Of a stretch of 64,000 nt of DNA, positions 52,099 through 61,885 are shown piece by piece. This DNA comes from Polyangium mundeleinium (GTDB taxonomy: Bacteria > Myxococcota_A > Polyangia > Polyangiales > Polyangiaceae). The stretch lies in contig NZ_JAQNDO010000001.1 of the NCBI RefSeq assembly GCF_028369105.1, forward strand, positions 6,044,501 through 6,108,500, written 5' to 3'. A model generated the notes under the pieces. That model was not told the origin of the DNA and made no database searches. It worked only from the letters and a program-made list of their open reading frames with translations. The stretch's first letter is position 1; each line of letters opens with the position of its first letter. The position numbers were made by a program, and so were the translations under genes.

Positions 52099-54159
52099 TC
52101 AATCACAAGCCGCGCTCACGGACGCCGAAGGCGGGACGCGTGGCGTGCCTTTGGAGAAACTCTCGAGGAAACATTGGATCTGGTGTTTCGGGGGCTCGGT
52201 CTGGAAGACGACCTCGTGCCCGTCCTCCACGCCGTCTTCCGGATGTTGCACGACGACTGCGGTGGACCCGTCGAGGTTGCCCGACGCGGGCAGGGGGATC
52301 TCGCTGCGGCCGTTGAGGAAGAGGAGCGGGGAGAGCGGGGTGTACACGGAGAGCTCGGGGTGCGCGGCGTCGAGCGGCGGACCGGCGAGATCGAGGCCGA
52401 GCGAGAGGCTCATCGGGTTCGCGATGGGCGGCAGGATGTAATGGTCGACGATGCCCTGCATCATGAGGACGTGCCGCGGGGGGCCGTCGTTCTCGCGCAG
52501 GATCCGCGAGGCATACGGCTGGACGTCGGCGGGTTCGCCGGCCCATTGCAGGAGGTTGAGGAGTGGGTCGAACTCGGAGAGGGAATATCCCGTGCCGCTG
52601 ACGCCGACGAGGGATTCGGCGAGCGGGCGCGTGGCGAGGGGTTTTTGCTTGTGGACGATGTTCGCGAGGAAGCTCGCGCCTGCGCCGCTGAGGAGCAAGG
52701 CGCGCACGCGAGGCTCGAAGGCCGCCGTGAGCGGGACGATCGAGGCGCCCATCGAGTGGCCCATCAGGGCGAGGGTGTTCGTGTCGAAGCGGGCTTTTCC
52801 GCCGGCCACGTCGGCGCCGGGGCAATCGGCGACGTCGATTTCGATCGTGCCGAGGATGTGCGTGAGCAGGCCGAGCTCGGCCGCGGATTGGCGGATGTTG
52901 TCGCGCAAGGCGACGGGGTTTCCCACGTTGAAGACGAGGAACTGTTCGTCGCCGCCGGTCTTGTTGCGCAGGCCGCCGTGGGGGCCGTCGGCGCTGGCGC
53001 CCGCGAAGCCCGCGCGGGCAAAGGTGAGCGCAGGGCCGGTGCCAGGTTCGAGCGCAGGGCCGCCGGGTTCGGCGCGGACGCCGCGATCGACGAGGGGTCG
53101 CTCGCCGCCCGCACCCGTGCGCGAGAAGAGGACGATGGGGTATCCCGCCGCAGGCATCGGGCGGCGCGGGACGGTGACGACGAAGTTGGCTTCCTCGAAC
53201 CGCTGGAACACGGGGTTGCCCGCGGCGTCGAAGACCCAGTTGCCGCCCGCCGCGGTGTACGGGGGTTCTCCGCTTTGGTACACGGGGAGGCCGATCGTGG
53301 TTTCGTACACGCAATAGTCGTCGAAGAGCTCGTTCCGCGCGAACGGTGAAAGCGGCGCGGGGAGCGGCTCGGCGAGCATGGCCTCGGTGACACGCGCGTA
53401 ATCGTCCGTGGGCGTGGCCGTGGTGAAGACCGTGAGCGCGGCGATTTCGTCCGCCGGGATGCCGGCCTTGTCGAGGGCCGCGAGCGCGTTCGTGTAGGTG
53501 GCGAGCGCTTCGTCGGACATGCCCGCCGGGGCTTTGCCGGCGCGCAGATCGGCCATCGCCGGGGAGACGCCGAGCGGGGCGCCGTCGTGATCTTTCAGGG
53601 AGGTCCGGACGATCGCGGCATAGGTGGTGTTCGGGCGGAGCGGGATTCCTTGGACCGGGAGGAGGGCGAGGAGGTTCGGCGCGCCGTAGGGGCCGCCGTC
53701 TTCGAGGAAACGGGCGGAGAGGGGGGCGCGGCGGAAGGCATTGGGGGCGGACGGGGAGACGTCGAGGAGGAGGGCAGGGGCGTCGAGCGCGAGGCTTTCG
53801 AGCGGCGCGACGAGCTCGCCGGCGGGCAAGGGGCCGTCGAGGCCGAAGTAGATGGCCGTGGTGGTGCCGAAGCCGCGGACGGCGCCGGCAAGGTCGATCA
53901 TCTGCGCGGCGATGCCGTTGTTCGAGGGGTTGGGGAAGGCCGCGAGGTCGGCCGTGCCGCTCGTGGTGAGGCGGGCGTCGCTCGGGAAGGGGGACCCAAA
54001 GAAGCCGCCGTGTCCCGTGAAGTCGAGGGCGATCCGGGTGCGCGCTGGAGAAGGGGGGTTCGTCCCGGAGGGGCCGCAGCCGAGGCCGATCGCGGCGAGG
54101 GCCAGGGCAGCGGCGCAGAGGCGCGGGAAGACGCGTGGGCGGGCGAACGCGCGCGGCAT
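52099..54159 (-). CDS. Large alpha/beta-hydrolase lipoprotein
   Basis: A 686-residue envelope lipoprotein (lipobox GLGC near residue 30). The N-terminal 300 residues are strand-rich with an Ala/Pro-rich character. The C-terminal half is an alpha/beta hydrolase: ALMGHSMGASIVPL is the nucleophile elbow (Ser), and HVLMMQGIVDHYILP carries an Asp/His candidate. Large hydrolases of this sort in myxobacteria may degrade extracellular esters. The ATG was chosen three codons inside a GTG. It is followed after 4 bases by the PLP aldolase gene on the same strand. Confidence 0.85.
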   Translation of the reverse strand: MPRAFARPRVFPRLCAAALALAAIGLGCGPSGTNPPSPARTRIALDFTGHGGFFGSPFPSDARLTTSGTADLAAFPNPSNNGIAAQMIDLAGAVRGFGTTTAIYFGLDGPLPAGELVAPLESLALDAPALLLDVSPSAPNAFRRAPLSARFLEDGGPYGAPNLLALLPVQGIPLRPNTTYAAIVRTSLKDHDGAPLGVSPAMADLRAGKAPAGMSDEALATYTNALAALDKAGIPADEIAALTVFTTATPTDDYARVTEAMLAEPLPAPLSPFARNELFDDYCVYETTIGLPVYQSGEPPYTAAGGNWVFDAAGNPVFQRFEEANFVVTVPRRPMPAAGYPIVLFSRTGAGGERPLVDRGVRAEPGGPALEPGTGPALTFARAGFAGASADGPHGGLRNKTGGDEQFLVFNVGNPVALRDNIRQSAAELGLLTHILGTIEIDVADCPGADVAGGKARFDTNTLALMGHSMGASIVPLTAAFEPRVRALLLSGAGASFLANIVHKQKPLATRPLAESLVGVSGTGYSLSEFDPLLNLLQWAGEPADVQPYASRILRENDGPPRHVLMMQGIVDHYILPPIANPMSLSLGLDLAGPPLDAAHPELSVYTPLSPLLFLNGRSEIPLPASGNLDGSTAVVVQHPEDGVEDGHEVVFQTEPPKHQIQCFLESFSKGTPRVPPSASVSAACD

Positions 54160-54214
54160 GAAGGCCACTTTCGCCGCGGCCCGCGCGCGTGTCCAGGCTT
54201 TCGAGGGGCGCCCG

Positions 54215-55978
54215 TCAGCGCGTCAGGGAGGGATGGCGGAAGCGGCGCGGGGGTTCGTCGCCGCCGAGAGGACCGCGGCCGCGCGGGCGAGGCGCCGGGC
54301 CCGAGCGGGGAGCGGTCTCGCCGTGGAACTCGGGCATGGGCCGGATGCGGACCCGCGGATCCCGTTCGTCCGGGCGCGCCGCCGAGCGGGCGAAGTCGGA
54401 GGCGACAGGCGTCGCGACCTCCACGCTCGACGAGAAGTCGCCGACGTGAATCGCGCCGACCTGATCGCTGCGGATGCCGCCGCGCCGGCACACGAGCGCG
54501 AGGAGGCGGCGCGGATCGGCACCATGGCGGCCGCCCCAGCTCACCTGGAACGGGACGAAGGCGCCCGCGTTCGGCGCGTTGCGCGGAGCACGATGCTCCG
54601 GGGGGCGGCGCGGGAGCGGCTCGTGCGGGACGAGCGGGGTGATGGCCAGCGGCGCCGAGGGGCCGGTGTGGCGGGAGCGGGCGAGGAGCGTGGTGACGAG
54701 CGCCGCCGGATCCATGTCGGCGAGCAAGGACGCGGCGAGGGCCTGGAGCCGCGGATCGGCAGGTTCGGCCGCGGGGGCGCGGAGCTCGGCCGCGAGGCGA
54801 GCGTCGGCCTCGCGAAGAACGTCGTCCGGCGAGGGCGCGGGCGACCAGGTGGCGCGGATGCCGGCGCCGCGGAAGAGGCGCGCCACGTAGTCGCGGGCCT
54901 GCGGCGGGACGAGCATCACGCTCGTGCCCTTGCGCCCGGCCCGGCCGGTGCGGCCGCTGCGATGGGTGAAGGTCTCCGGGTCGCTCGGGGGATCGGCGTG
55001 GATGACGCGGTTGACATCGGGGATGTCGAGCCCGCGCGCGGCCACGTCGGTCGCGACGAGCGTGGTGACGGCGCCAGAGCGGAAGGCCGCGAGGGTGCGG
55101 GTGCGCTCGCGCTGCTCGAGCTCGCCGCTCAAGGCGCGCGCGGAAAAACCGGCCTGGCCGAGGCGCTCGGCGAGCTCGGAGGCGCCCTCGCGGGTGCGGA
55201 CGAAGACGAGCGCGCGGTCGGTGGGCGCGAGGAGGAGAAGGTTCACGACCGCGGCGTCACGCTCGTCGGGTTTGACGAGGTGCGCGACGTGCGTGATGTC
55301 CTGGTTCGCCTCGCCGAGGCTCGTGCCCTCGACGGCGATGGCGTCCTTCTGGTAGCGGTTCGCGAGGGCCGAGACCTCGCGCGAAAACGTGGCCGCGACG
55401 AGGTGGGTGCGGCGCGCCTCGGGCATCTTGCCGAGGATGGTCTCGAGCTCCTCGCGGAAGCCCATGTCGAGCATCTGATCGGCCTCGTCGAGCACGGCCG
55501 CGCAGACGCGCGAGGGATCGATCGCGCCGCGCTCGAGGTGGTCGACGAGCCGCCCGGGCGTACCCACGACGACGAGCGGGCCCTGGCGGAGGTTGTAGAG
55601 CTCTTGCGGGATGCTGGTCCCGCCGGTGACGGCACAAACGCTGGCGCCGAGCGGCCGGAAGAGCCACGAGAGCTCACGGGCGAGCTGGGCGGCGAGCTCG
55701 CGCGTCGGAGCGATCACGATCGTGGCCGGCGTGGCCGCGGCGGACGGCGCGGACGGCGGGGTCGCGCTCGCCCGCTCCGCCACGATGCGCTCGAGGTCGG
55801 GGGCGAGGACGAGGCCGATGGCGACGGTCTTGCCCGAGCCGGTCTGCGAGAAGAGGCGCAGGTCGCGCCCCGCGTGGGCCGGGTCGAGGACGGCTTCTTG
55901 GATGGGGGTGAGGGACGTGTAGCCGCGGCTCTGGAAGGCAGCCGCGAGGGCAGGCGAAAGGGCGTCGAGTTCGGTCAT
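54215..55978 (-). CDS. DEAD-box RNA helicase (DbpA-like)
   Basis: A 587-residue RNA helicase with Q motif (GYTSLTPIQEAVL), motif I SQTGSGKT, Ia PTRELAAQLA, II DEADQMLDMG, III ATFS, IV LVFVRTREGASELAERL, V ATDVAARGLDIPDVN and VI HRSGRTGRAG. The C-terminal part (GAFVPFQVSWGGRHGADPRR, LLALVCRRGGIRSDQVGAIH) resembles the DbpA RNA-binding domain that targets 23S rRNA helix 92, ending in an Arg/Gly/Pro-rich tail. A role in large-subunit assembly is likely. Motif III reads ATF rather than SAT. Confidence 0.9.
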   Translation of the reverse strand: MTELDALSPALAAAFQSRGYTSLTPIQEAVLDPAHAGRDLRLFSQTGSGKTVAIGLVLAPDLERIVAERASATPPSAPSAAATPATIVIAPTRELAAQLARELSWLFRPLGASVCAVTGGTSIPQELYNLRQGPLVVVGTPGRLVDHLERGAIDPSRVCAAVLDEADQMLDMGFREELETILGKMPEARRTHLVAATFSREVSALANRYQKDAIAVEGTSLGEANQDITHVAHLVKPDERDAAVVNLLLLAPTDRALVFVRTREGASELAERLGQAGFSARALSGELEQRERTRTLAAFRSGAVTTLVATDVAARGLDIPDVNRVIHADPPSDPETFTHRSGRTGRAGRKGTSVMLVPPQARDYVARLFRGAGIRATWSPAPSPDDVLREADARLAAELRAPAAEPADPRLQALAASLLADMDPAALVTTLLARSRHTGPSAPLAITPLVPHEPLPRRPPEHRAPRNAPNAGAFVPFQVSWGGRHGADPRRLLALVCRRGGIRSDQVGAIHVGDFSSSVEVATPVASDFARSAARPDERDPRVRIRPMPEFHGETAPRSGPAPRPRGRGPLGGDEPPRRFRHPSLTR

Positions 55979-56243
55979 CGGATCGGGGACAAGGAACGGG
56001 GGGCAAGAGCTCGGTTCGTCCGAGCAGCGCCCCCCGGGGTGTTGCAAAGGGACGCACCGTAGCAGGTCGGACGACCCATTGCCCGGAGTTTCGTCCGCCG
56101 CATCGCGGTCGTTCCCCCCAAACCCCCGTCACGCGCTTGGCGGCTGCGCAAATCCCCGCCGAGAGCGCCCGGCTGCGCCCGGACGTGGCACTCGTGATGC
56201 AATCCGCGGCTCTCCCCGTGGGCACGACGCGACAGGAGGGACC

Positions 56244-57431
56244 ATGCGAGCAATCGTGACGCGAGGACTGTGGACGGGCGCCGCGCTGACGGCGGCGACC
56301 GCGACGGCCATGATGAGCTCTTCGACGATCGCACGGGGCTCCCCGTGGGCGGGGCTCAACGCGATGGCCACGGCGGCCATGCCGACACGGCGGGTCGGCC
56401 TCCGGTTCCAGGGCGACGCCACGCCCCTCGGGTTCCTGCTGCTCACCGGCGGCCTGCTCGGCTGGGGCCTCGTGTACCAAGGGGTGCTCGCGCGGGCCCG
56501 TCCGGAGCGACCCGGGGGCGTGCTCCTCGCCAGCGCGCTTTCGGCCCTCGGCGGATATGCCGTCGACGCGCTGGTGATGCCCGAGCGCCTCGTCCCGAAT
56601 TTTCGCCGCGCGATGGGCACCGCCGGCACGCTCGCCAAGTACCTCGCCCTCGGGGGCGCGAGCTTCTTCGCGGCACGCCCCGCGCGGCATCGGAGGCTCG
56701 CGGGCCGGAAGATCGCGGTGCTCACGGCAGACGGGTTCGAACAGGTCGAGCTCTTCACGCCGGCACGCGCGATCGGCGCCGAGGGCGGAGAGGTCGAGGT
56801 GCTGTCGCTCCGGCCCGGGAAGATCGTGGGGATGAACGTCGACGTCCCGGGGCGGCGGGTGCGCGTGCAGCGGACGATCCGGGAGGCGGACCCGGCCGAG
56901 TACGACGCGCTCTTCGTGCCGGGCGGCTTCATCGCGCCGGATTTCCTGCGGCAAAGCCAGGAAGTGCGGGAGTTCGTCCGGGCCTTCGACGCGGCGGGCA
57001 AGCCCATCGGCGCGATCTGTCACGGGGCGTGGGTGCTCGCGTCGGCGGGCATTCTCCGCGGGCGGCACATCACGTCGTGGCCCGGGATCCGGGACGATCT
57101 GGTGAACGCGGGAGCGACCTGGCGCGACGAGGCGGTCGTGCGGGACGGCAACATCATTTCGAGTCGCGGGCCGCAGGATCTGCCGGTGTTCACGAGCGCG
57201 CTCGTGGACTTCTTCACCGGCTCGAAGCCGACGCCCGAGCGGCCGTGGGCGCCGGCCGCGTCGTCGCCGCAGCGGAGCGCGCCGCCGGCGATGGCCCTCG
57301 CCGGCGCGGCGCACCTTCCGAAGGTGGCCAAGGCGCGCAGCGTCCTCGGCCTGACCGCGGCGTTCGCCGTGGGCCTCGCGGCGCTACCCGTGCTCCGCGC
57401 GTTCACGGCCTTCACGCGCCGGCGCTGGTAG
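56244..57431 (+). CDS. Membrane domain fused to DJ-1/PfpI-type glutamine amidotransferase-like domain
   Basis: A 395-residue protein with an ideal CAGGAGGGACC before the ATG. Residues 1-150 hold about four hydrophobic helices (GLWTGAALTAATATAMMSSS, LGFLLLTGGLLGWGLVYQGV, GVLLASALSALGGYAVDALV). Residues 155-340 form a DJ-1/PfpI domain (RKIAVLTADGFEQVELFTPA, EYDALFVPGGFIAPDFL, the nucleophile Cys in GAICHGAWVLASAGILRGR, SSRGPQDLPVFTSAL). The membrane fusion is uncommon. The domain may act as a protease-like deglycase or redox chaperone near the membrane. The 3' end overlaps the ferritin-like gene by 48 bases. Confidence 0.85.
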   Translation: MRAIVTRGLWTGAALTAATATAMMSSSTIARGSPWAGLNAMATAAMPTRRVGLRFQGDATPLGFLLLTGGLLGWGLVYQGVLARARPERPGGVLLASALSALGGYAVDALVMPERLVPNFRRAMGTAGTLAKYLALGGASFFAARPARHRRLAGRKIAVLTADGFEQVELFTPARAIGAEGGEVEVLSLRPGKIVGMNVDVPGRRVRVQRTIREADPAEYDALFVPGGFIAPDFLRQSQEVREFVRAFDAAGKPIGAICHGAWVLASAGILRGRHITSWPGIRDDLVNAGATWRDEAVVRDGNIISSRGPQDLPVFTSALVDFFTGSKPTPERPWAPAASSPQRSAPPAMALAGAAHLPKVAKARSVLGLTAAFAVGLAALPVLRAFTAFTRRRW

Positions 57432-58634
57432 GCTGCCGAGGAGCGCCTCCGCGGCCGGTCGCACCACCTCGTCGAGCGCGCGCGTCATCGAGGCCCGCAG
57501 CACCGCCGCTTCCGGACGCCCGTGCGCTTCGAGCGCGCCCGCTCCGCCCACCTGCACCTCGAACGAGGCTCCCACGGCGAGCGCCTCCACGAAGGCCGCT
57601 CGCACGGACCGCGCGACGGCCGCATCCCCGCTCCCGAGCGCCCACGCCACGGCCCGCCAGGCGAGCTCCGCATGCCGCGCCTCGTCCTCGGCGATGGCGG
57701 CGAGCGCCTCGCGCACGGCCGGATCCGTCGCCCGCGCGGCTTGCTCGGCCGCGACCAGGCTCGCGAGTGTCTCGCCGATGCATCCTTCGCGCACCGCGCG
57801 TGCCGCCACGTCCGCGAGATCCGCGCTCACGGACAGGTTGCCCCCGACGAACGGGAACGCGCCCGGTCCGAGGGGCTCCCCGGCGTAGGCCGAGGCCAGC
57901 GCGAAGGCGAGGCGCGCGTGCCGGACCTCATCGAGCGCGGCCTCGTGCGTGCGCGCCACGAGATCGGCCGGCGCCCCCACGGCGAGCAGCTCCAGCGCGA
58001 ACCGGCCGAACGAGGCGATCGACGCATGTTCGAGCAGGCCGTCGCGGGTCCAGGCGGCGGCGAGCAGGGCGCGCTCGTCCGGGGACAAACCGGCGAGATC
58101 GGGCGCGGGGAGGGCGCTTTCCATCCAGGTCGATCGACCTCGGGCGCGGCTCGCCGCGCGGGCGCGGCCTTCCACGAGGAAGGGCCGACCGGCGGCGCCG
58201 CAGCTTTCGTACGTCACCTCGTAGCAGCACTGGCCGTCATCGAAGGTCCCCTCGGTGTTCACCACGACGCCGCAGATCCCCGGGTCGCTCATGCCCTCCA
58301 CGTGCATGAGCGCGTCTCCCTTCGGCGGGCACGGGGGCACCATCGAGCCGCCCGCGCCGCCTGCACCGCCTGCGCCGCCGCTCCCGCCTGCGCCGCCGCT
58401 GCCTTCTTGGGGCCAGGCGAAGCACTCCGTGACCGTGTTGAAGAAAGACCCTTGGCCTCCAGACCCACCGAGGCCTCCCTGGCCTCCCTGGCCTCCCTGA
58501 CCTCCCTGACCGCCTTGACCTTCCTTCTCGACGTCGCTGCCACAACCCGCGACGGCCGCCGCGCTCATCCCCGCGAGCGCCACGCCGAGCAATTGCGCCG
58601 CGAGCCGGCGCCGGAAATGGAAAGACCGATCCAT
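57384..58634 (-). CDS. Ferritin-like domain lipoprotein with Gly-rich linker
   Basis: A 416-residue protein. The lipobox VAGC is followed by Gly/Gln-rich and Gly/Ser-rich linkers (GQGGQGGQGGQGG, GSGGAGGSGGAGGAGGAGGS) and a Cys-containing region (PPCPPKGDALM, DDGQCCYEVTYESC). The ferritin-like four-helix domain carries the metal-ligand patterns LLEHASIASFGRFALELL, THEAALDEVRHARLAFAL and AAIAEDEARHAELAWRAV. It may bind iron or manganese in the envelope. AAGGAGAAGTC precedes the ATG. It is divergent from the small lipoprotein gene and close to the iron-linked imelysin operon. Confidence 0.85.
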   Translation of the reverse strand: MDRSFHFRRRLAAQLLGVALAGMSAAAVAGCGSDVEKEGQGGQGGQGGQGGQGGLGGSGGQGSFFNTVTECFAWPQEGSGGAGGSGGAGGAGGAGGSMVPPCPPKGDALMHVEGMSDPGICGVVVNTEGTFDDGQCCYEVTYESCGAAGRPFLVEGRARAASRARGRSTWMESALPAPDLAGLSPDERALLAAAWTRDGLLEHASIASFGRFALELLAVGAPADLVARTHEAALDEVRHARLAFALASAYAGEPLGPGAFPFVGGNLSVSADLADVAARAVREGCIGETLASLVAAEQAARATDPAVREALAAIAEDEARHAELAWRAVAWALGSGDAAVARSVRAAFVEALAVGASFEVQVGGAGALEAHGRPEAAVLRASMTRALDEVVRPAAEALLGSLPAPAREGRERAEHG

Positions 58635-58734
58635 GACTTCTCCTTCCGCGCGCCGATACGGACGCGACTCCGGCTGGATATCACGCGTTTCGATTTGCAC
58701 GGATACGTCAAATCTGCGAGACACGATCGCAGCC

Positions 58735-59211
58735 ATGCGATGTTTCTTCGTCGCCCGTGCCACGGCCCTCCTCCTCCTCGCCGCATCCGTCCTCGGCTGC
58801 GGCTCGCTCCCGGACGCCACGGTGGCCGTGCTCGAAGGGGCCGATTCGTTCCAGGTCCTCGCCCTCGATCCCGACCACGCGGGAGAACCGCCGCCGGGCG
58901 TGGAGAGCTTCCACGGACATCAGGTCCTCGCGAAGGGCGACGTCGCCGATCCGAAGGCGCGCGAGCGGATCGTCGGCATCGTGAATGCCGGCGTGCGCAA
59001 GGGCGGCACACAGGCCAAATGCTTCAACCCTCGCCACGGCGTGCATGCCGTGCGCGAAGGCCACACCGTCGACCTCGTGATCTGTTACGAGTGCTCCGCG
59101 CTCGATGTCGTGGAGGACGGTCGATCCACGACGATCCCCACGGGCGACGTCCAAGCGGACCTCGACGAAGCCTTCCGCGCCGCAGGTATCGTCCGCCCCG
59201 CCGGTCGCTGA
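58735..59211 (+). CDS. Small lipoprotein of unknown function
   Basis: A 158-residue protein. The signal ends SVLGC, then a compact domain (ATVAVLEGADSFQVLALDPD, FHGHQVLAKGDVADPKARER, NPRHGVHAVREGHTVDLVIC) has a CYEC pair (VICYECSALDVVED). The pattern is shared by myxobacterial lipoproteins without known role. It sits 86 bases before the imelysin operon on the same strand, but the Fur-like palindrome in the gap suggests separate control. Confidence 0.75.
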   Translation: MRCFFVARATALLLLAASVLGCGSLPDATVAVLEGADSFQVLALDPDHAGEPPPGVESFHGHQVLAKGDVADPKARERIVGIVNAGVRKGGTQAKCFNPRHGVHAVREGHTVDLVICYECSALDVVEDGRSTTIPTGDVQADLDEAFRAAGIVRPAGR

Positions 59212-59263
59212 ACACGGGCTGTCTCCCGTTGCCGCTTGACATGGCTCGGTCGTCTGTGACAAG

Positions 59264-59278
59264 TGAAAGTCACTTTCA
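59264..59278 (+). promoter_or_regulatory. Fur-like 7-1-7 palindrome upstream of imelysin operon
   Basis: TGAAAGT-C-ACTTTCA is a perfect 7-1-7 inverted repeat with the same layout as the core Fur site TGATAAT-N-ATTATCA and shared TGA/TCA ends. It lies 20 bases before the imelysin ATG, in an AT-rich spot. Fur-Fe would repress the iron-uptake-type operon behind it. The assignment to Fur rests on format and gene context. Confidence 0.6.
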
Positions 59279-59297
59279 TTTTCTGGAGTGCCAAAAC

Positions 59298-60488
59298 ATG
59301 ACCAAGCCTACGAAACGAACCTTGCAGTCCGTGGCCCTCGCGAGCGCGGTGGCCGGGCTGCTCACCGGATGCGGGTCGGATCCCGTGACGAACGGCGCGA
59401 AGCCCCTCTCCGAGGACGCGCCGCCCGTCATCGCGGCGTATGCGAACCTCGTGCACGGCTCGTACGTCGAAGCCATCGACGAGACCGCCTCGCTCAACGC
59501 CTCGCTCGCGCAGTTCGTGGCGGAGCCCACGGAGGCGAGGTTCAAGGCCGCGCGCGAGGCGTGGCTCCTCGCGCGTGATCCGTACGGCCAGACCGAGGCC
59601 TTCCGCTTCTACGGCGGCCCCATCGACGACGACGACGGTCCCGAGGGCCGCATCAATGCCTGGCCGATGGACGAGGCGCACGTCGATTACGTGGCGGGCG
59701 AGCCGGGCGCGGGCATCATCAACGATGCCATGACCTATCCGACGATCGACGAGACCACGATCGCCGAGCTGAACGAGAACCCCGGCGAGAAGGACATCTC
59801 GACCGGGTACCACGCGATCGAGTTCTTGCTCTGGGGCCAGGACACGAATGCCGACGGCCCCGGGCAGCGGCCGTACACCGATTACGTGGTCGACATGGGC
59901 ACGGCCGCGAACCAGGAGCGGCGCGGCCAGTACCTCCTCGCGGCAGGAAAACTCCTTCTGCAGGACCTCAGCTCGGTCTCGGCGGAGTGGGCGCCGGAGG
60001 GCGGAGCCTATCGGGCGTCGTTCGTCGCGCTCGCGCCCGAGGAGGCGGTGCGCCGCATCCTGCTCGGCATCGGCAGCCTGAGCGGCGCGGAGCTCGCCGG
60101 CGAGCGTATGCAGGTCGCGTACGACACGAAGGAGCAGGAGGACGAACACTCCTGTTTCAGCGACAACACACACAAGGACATTCTCAACAACGCGCTTGGC
60201 ATTCAGAACGTCTACCTCGGCCGCCGCGGCCAGGTCGACCTGCCCGGGATCGACGATCTCGTGCGCGCGCGTGATGCGGCGCTCGACGCGCGCCTCCAGA
60301 AGGAGATGCAGGAGAGCATCGAAGCGATCAAGGCCATTGGAGAGCCGTTTGATCAGGCGATCCTCGGCGACGACACGGCGCCCGGCCGGCAGAAGGTGAA
60401 GACGGCGATCGAAGCGCTCCGCAAGCAGACGGCGACGATCAACGAGGTCGCGAAGCTGTTCGGCATCCAGCTCAACATCGAGGAGTGA
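59298..60488 (+). CDS. Imelysin-family lipoprotein 1
   Basis: A 396-residue M75/imelysin protein. The lipobox is LLTGC. Two four-helix-bundle repeats carry the GxHxxE signature GYHAIEFLLWG (Gly170, His172, Glu175) proposed to bind iron, plus RINAWPMDEAHVDYV and NALGIQNVYLGRR. Relatives (IrpA, EfeO, imelysin-like transporters) work in iron acquisition rather than proteolysis. It is the first gene of the operon with the di-heme oxidoreductase and a second imelysin, behind a Fur-like site. Confidence 0.92.
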   Translation: MTKPTKRTLQSVALASAVAGLLTGCGSDPVTNGAKPLSEDAPPVIAAYANLVHGSYVEAIDETASLNASLAQFVAEPTEARFKAAREAWLLARDPYGQTEAFRFYGGPIDDDDGPEGRINAWPMDEAHVDYVAGEPGAGIINDAMTYPTIDETTIAELNENPGEKDISTGYHAIEFLLWGQDTNADGPGQRPYTDYVVDMGTAANQERRGQYLLAAGKLLLQDLSSVSAEWAPEGGAYRASFVALAPEEAVRRILLGIGSLSGAELAGERMQVAYDTKEQEDEHSCFSDNTHKDILNNALGIQNVYLGRRGQVDLPGIDDLVRARDAALDARLQKEMQESIEAIKAIGEPFDQAILGDDTAPGRQKVKTAIEALRKQTATINEVAKLFGIQLNIEE

Positions 60489-60493
60489 TCGCC

Positions 60494-61885
60494 ATGCGAT
60501 GGCTCGTGTTTCCTGTCGTCTTCGTGGTCGTCGGTTGCGGCGCGGACGCCCCCCCCGAGGAGACCGGCCCCTCGGCCGAGCCGGGGGAGGAGCTTTCCGG
60601 CGGTGAGACCACGGTCCACGACACCTCGAAGAACGCGTATTCGCTCTCGGCCCGCAACATGACGGCCGAGCGGCGTAGCGCGTTCTTCGTGGGAAATTCG
60701 TTTTTCAAGGAAAACTGGGTCATCGCTCCCTCCTCCACCGAGGGGCGGGACGGGCTCGGGCCGCTCTTCAACGCGCGCTCGTGCTCGTCCTGTCACCTCC
60801 TCGACGGCCGCGGCAGCCCGCCGGACGATCCGGCCGAACCACTCGTCTCGGTCCTGCTCCGACTCAGCATTCCCGGCACGGACGCGCATGGCGGCCCCGC
60901 TCCCGAGCCCACCTACGGCGGCCAGCTCCAGCCGCGCGCGATCCCGGGCGTCCTCCCCGAGGGGGACGCGTTCGTCGCGTATGAAGAAATGCCCGGCTCG
61001 TTCCCGGACGGCGAGACGTACAGCCTGCGCAAGCCCATCTACACGATCGCCGCGGCGCGTGGCGACATGCAGCCCGGCACGTTGATCTCGCCGCGCGTCG
61101 CGCCCGTGATGATCGGCCTCGGCTTGCTCGAAGCCGTCTCCGAGGAGGACATCCTCCGGGCCGAAGATCCGGACGACGCCGACGGCGATGGCATCTCGGG
61201 CCGGGCGAACCACGTGTGGGACGTCGTGCGCGGGGCCGCTTCGCTTGGTCGATTCGGCTGGAAGGCGAACCAGCCGACGCTCATGCAGCAGACGGCGGGC
61301 GCATTCCACGGCGACATAGGCATCACCACGTCGCTGTTCATGACCGAGGACTGCACGGACGCCCAGGCCGATTGCAAGGCCGCCCCGACCGGCGGCACCC
61401 CCGAGGCGAGCGAGAAGATCCTCGGGGACGTCGCGTTTTATTCGACGACCCTCGCCGTGCCCGCGCGCCGCGACGTCGCCGATCCCGGGGTCCTCACCGG
61501 CAAGCGGCATTTCCTGGAGCTCGGCTGCGGCAAATGCCACACGCCCGTGTTCCACACCGGGACCTTCGACGGCTACCCCGAGCTCTCGGGCCAGACGATT
61601 CGCCCCTTCACCGACCTCCTCTTGCACGACATGGGCGAGGCGCTCGCGGACGAGCGGCCCGACTTCAAGGCGGACGGGCGCGAGTGGCGGACGGCGCCGC
61701 TCTGGGGGATCGGGCTCCTGCGGGTCGTCAATGGCCACGAAAATCTGCTACATGATGGCCGCGCGCGCGGCTTCGTCGAGGCCGTGCTCTGGCACGGCGG
61801 CGAGGCGGAAGGCTCTCGTGAGGCGTTCCGCGCACTGCCGGCCGAGGATCGCCGCGCGCTCGTCTGGTTCCTGGAGTCGTTATGA
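60494..61885 (+). CDS. Di-heme oxidoreductase (DHOR/DUF1111-type) lipoprotein
   Basis: A 463-residue protein with lipobox VVVGC and two c-type heme motifs, CSSCH (near residue 97) and CGKCH (near residue 347). The usual connecting segments (GLGPLFNARSCSSCHLLDGR, TGKRHFLELGCGKCHTPVF, GGEAEGSREAFRALPAEDRR) identify the family. It would move electrons in the periplasm, possibly reducing or oxidising iron presented by imelysin proteins (inference). GAGGAG overlaps the end of the upstream gene and serves its start. Coupled to imelysin 2 by ATGA. Confidence 0.92.
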   Translation: MRWLVFPVVFVVVGCGADAPPEETGPSAEPGEELSGGETTVHDTSKNAYSLSARNMTAERRSAFFVGNSFFKENWVIAPSSTEGRDGLGPLFNARSCSSCHLLDGRGSPPDDPAEPLVSVLLRLSIPGTDAHGGPAPEPTYGGQLQPRAIPGVLPEGDAFVAYEEMPGSFPDGETYSLRKPIYTIAAARGDMQPGTLISPRVAPVMIGLGLLEAVSEEDILRAEDPDDADGDGISGRANHVWDVVRGAASLGRFGWKANQPTLMQQTAGAFHGDIGITTSLFMTEDCTDAQADCKAAPTGGTPEASEKILGDVAFYSTTLAVPARRDVADPGVLTGKRHFLELGCGKCHTPVFHTGTFDGYPELSGQTIRPFTDLLLHDMGEALADERPDFKADGREWRTAPLWGIGLLRVVNGHENLLHDGRARGFVEAVLWHGGEAEGSREAFRALPAEDRRALVWFLESL

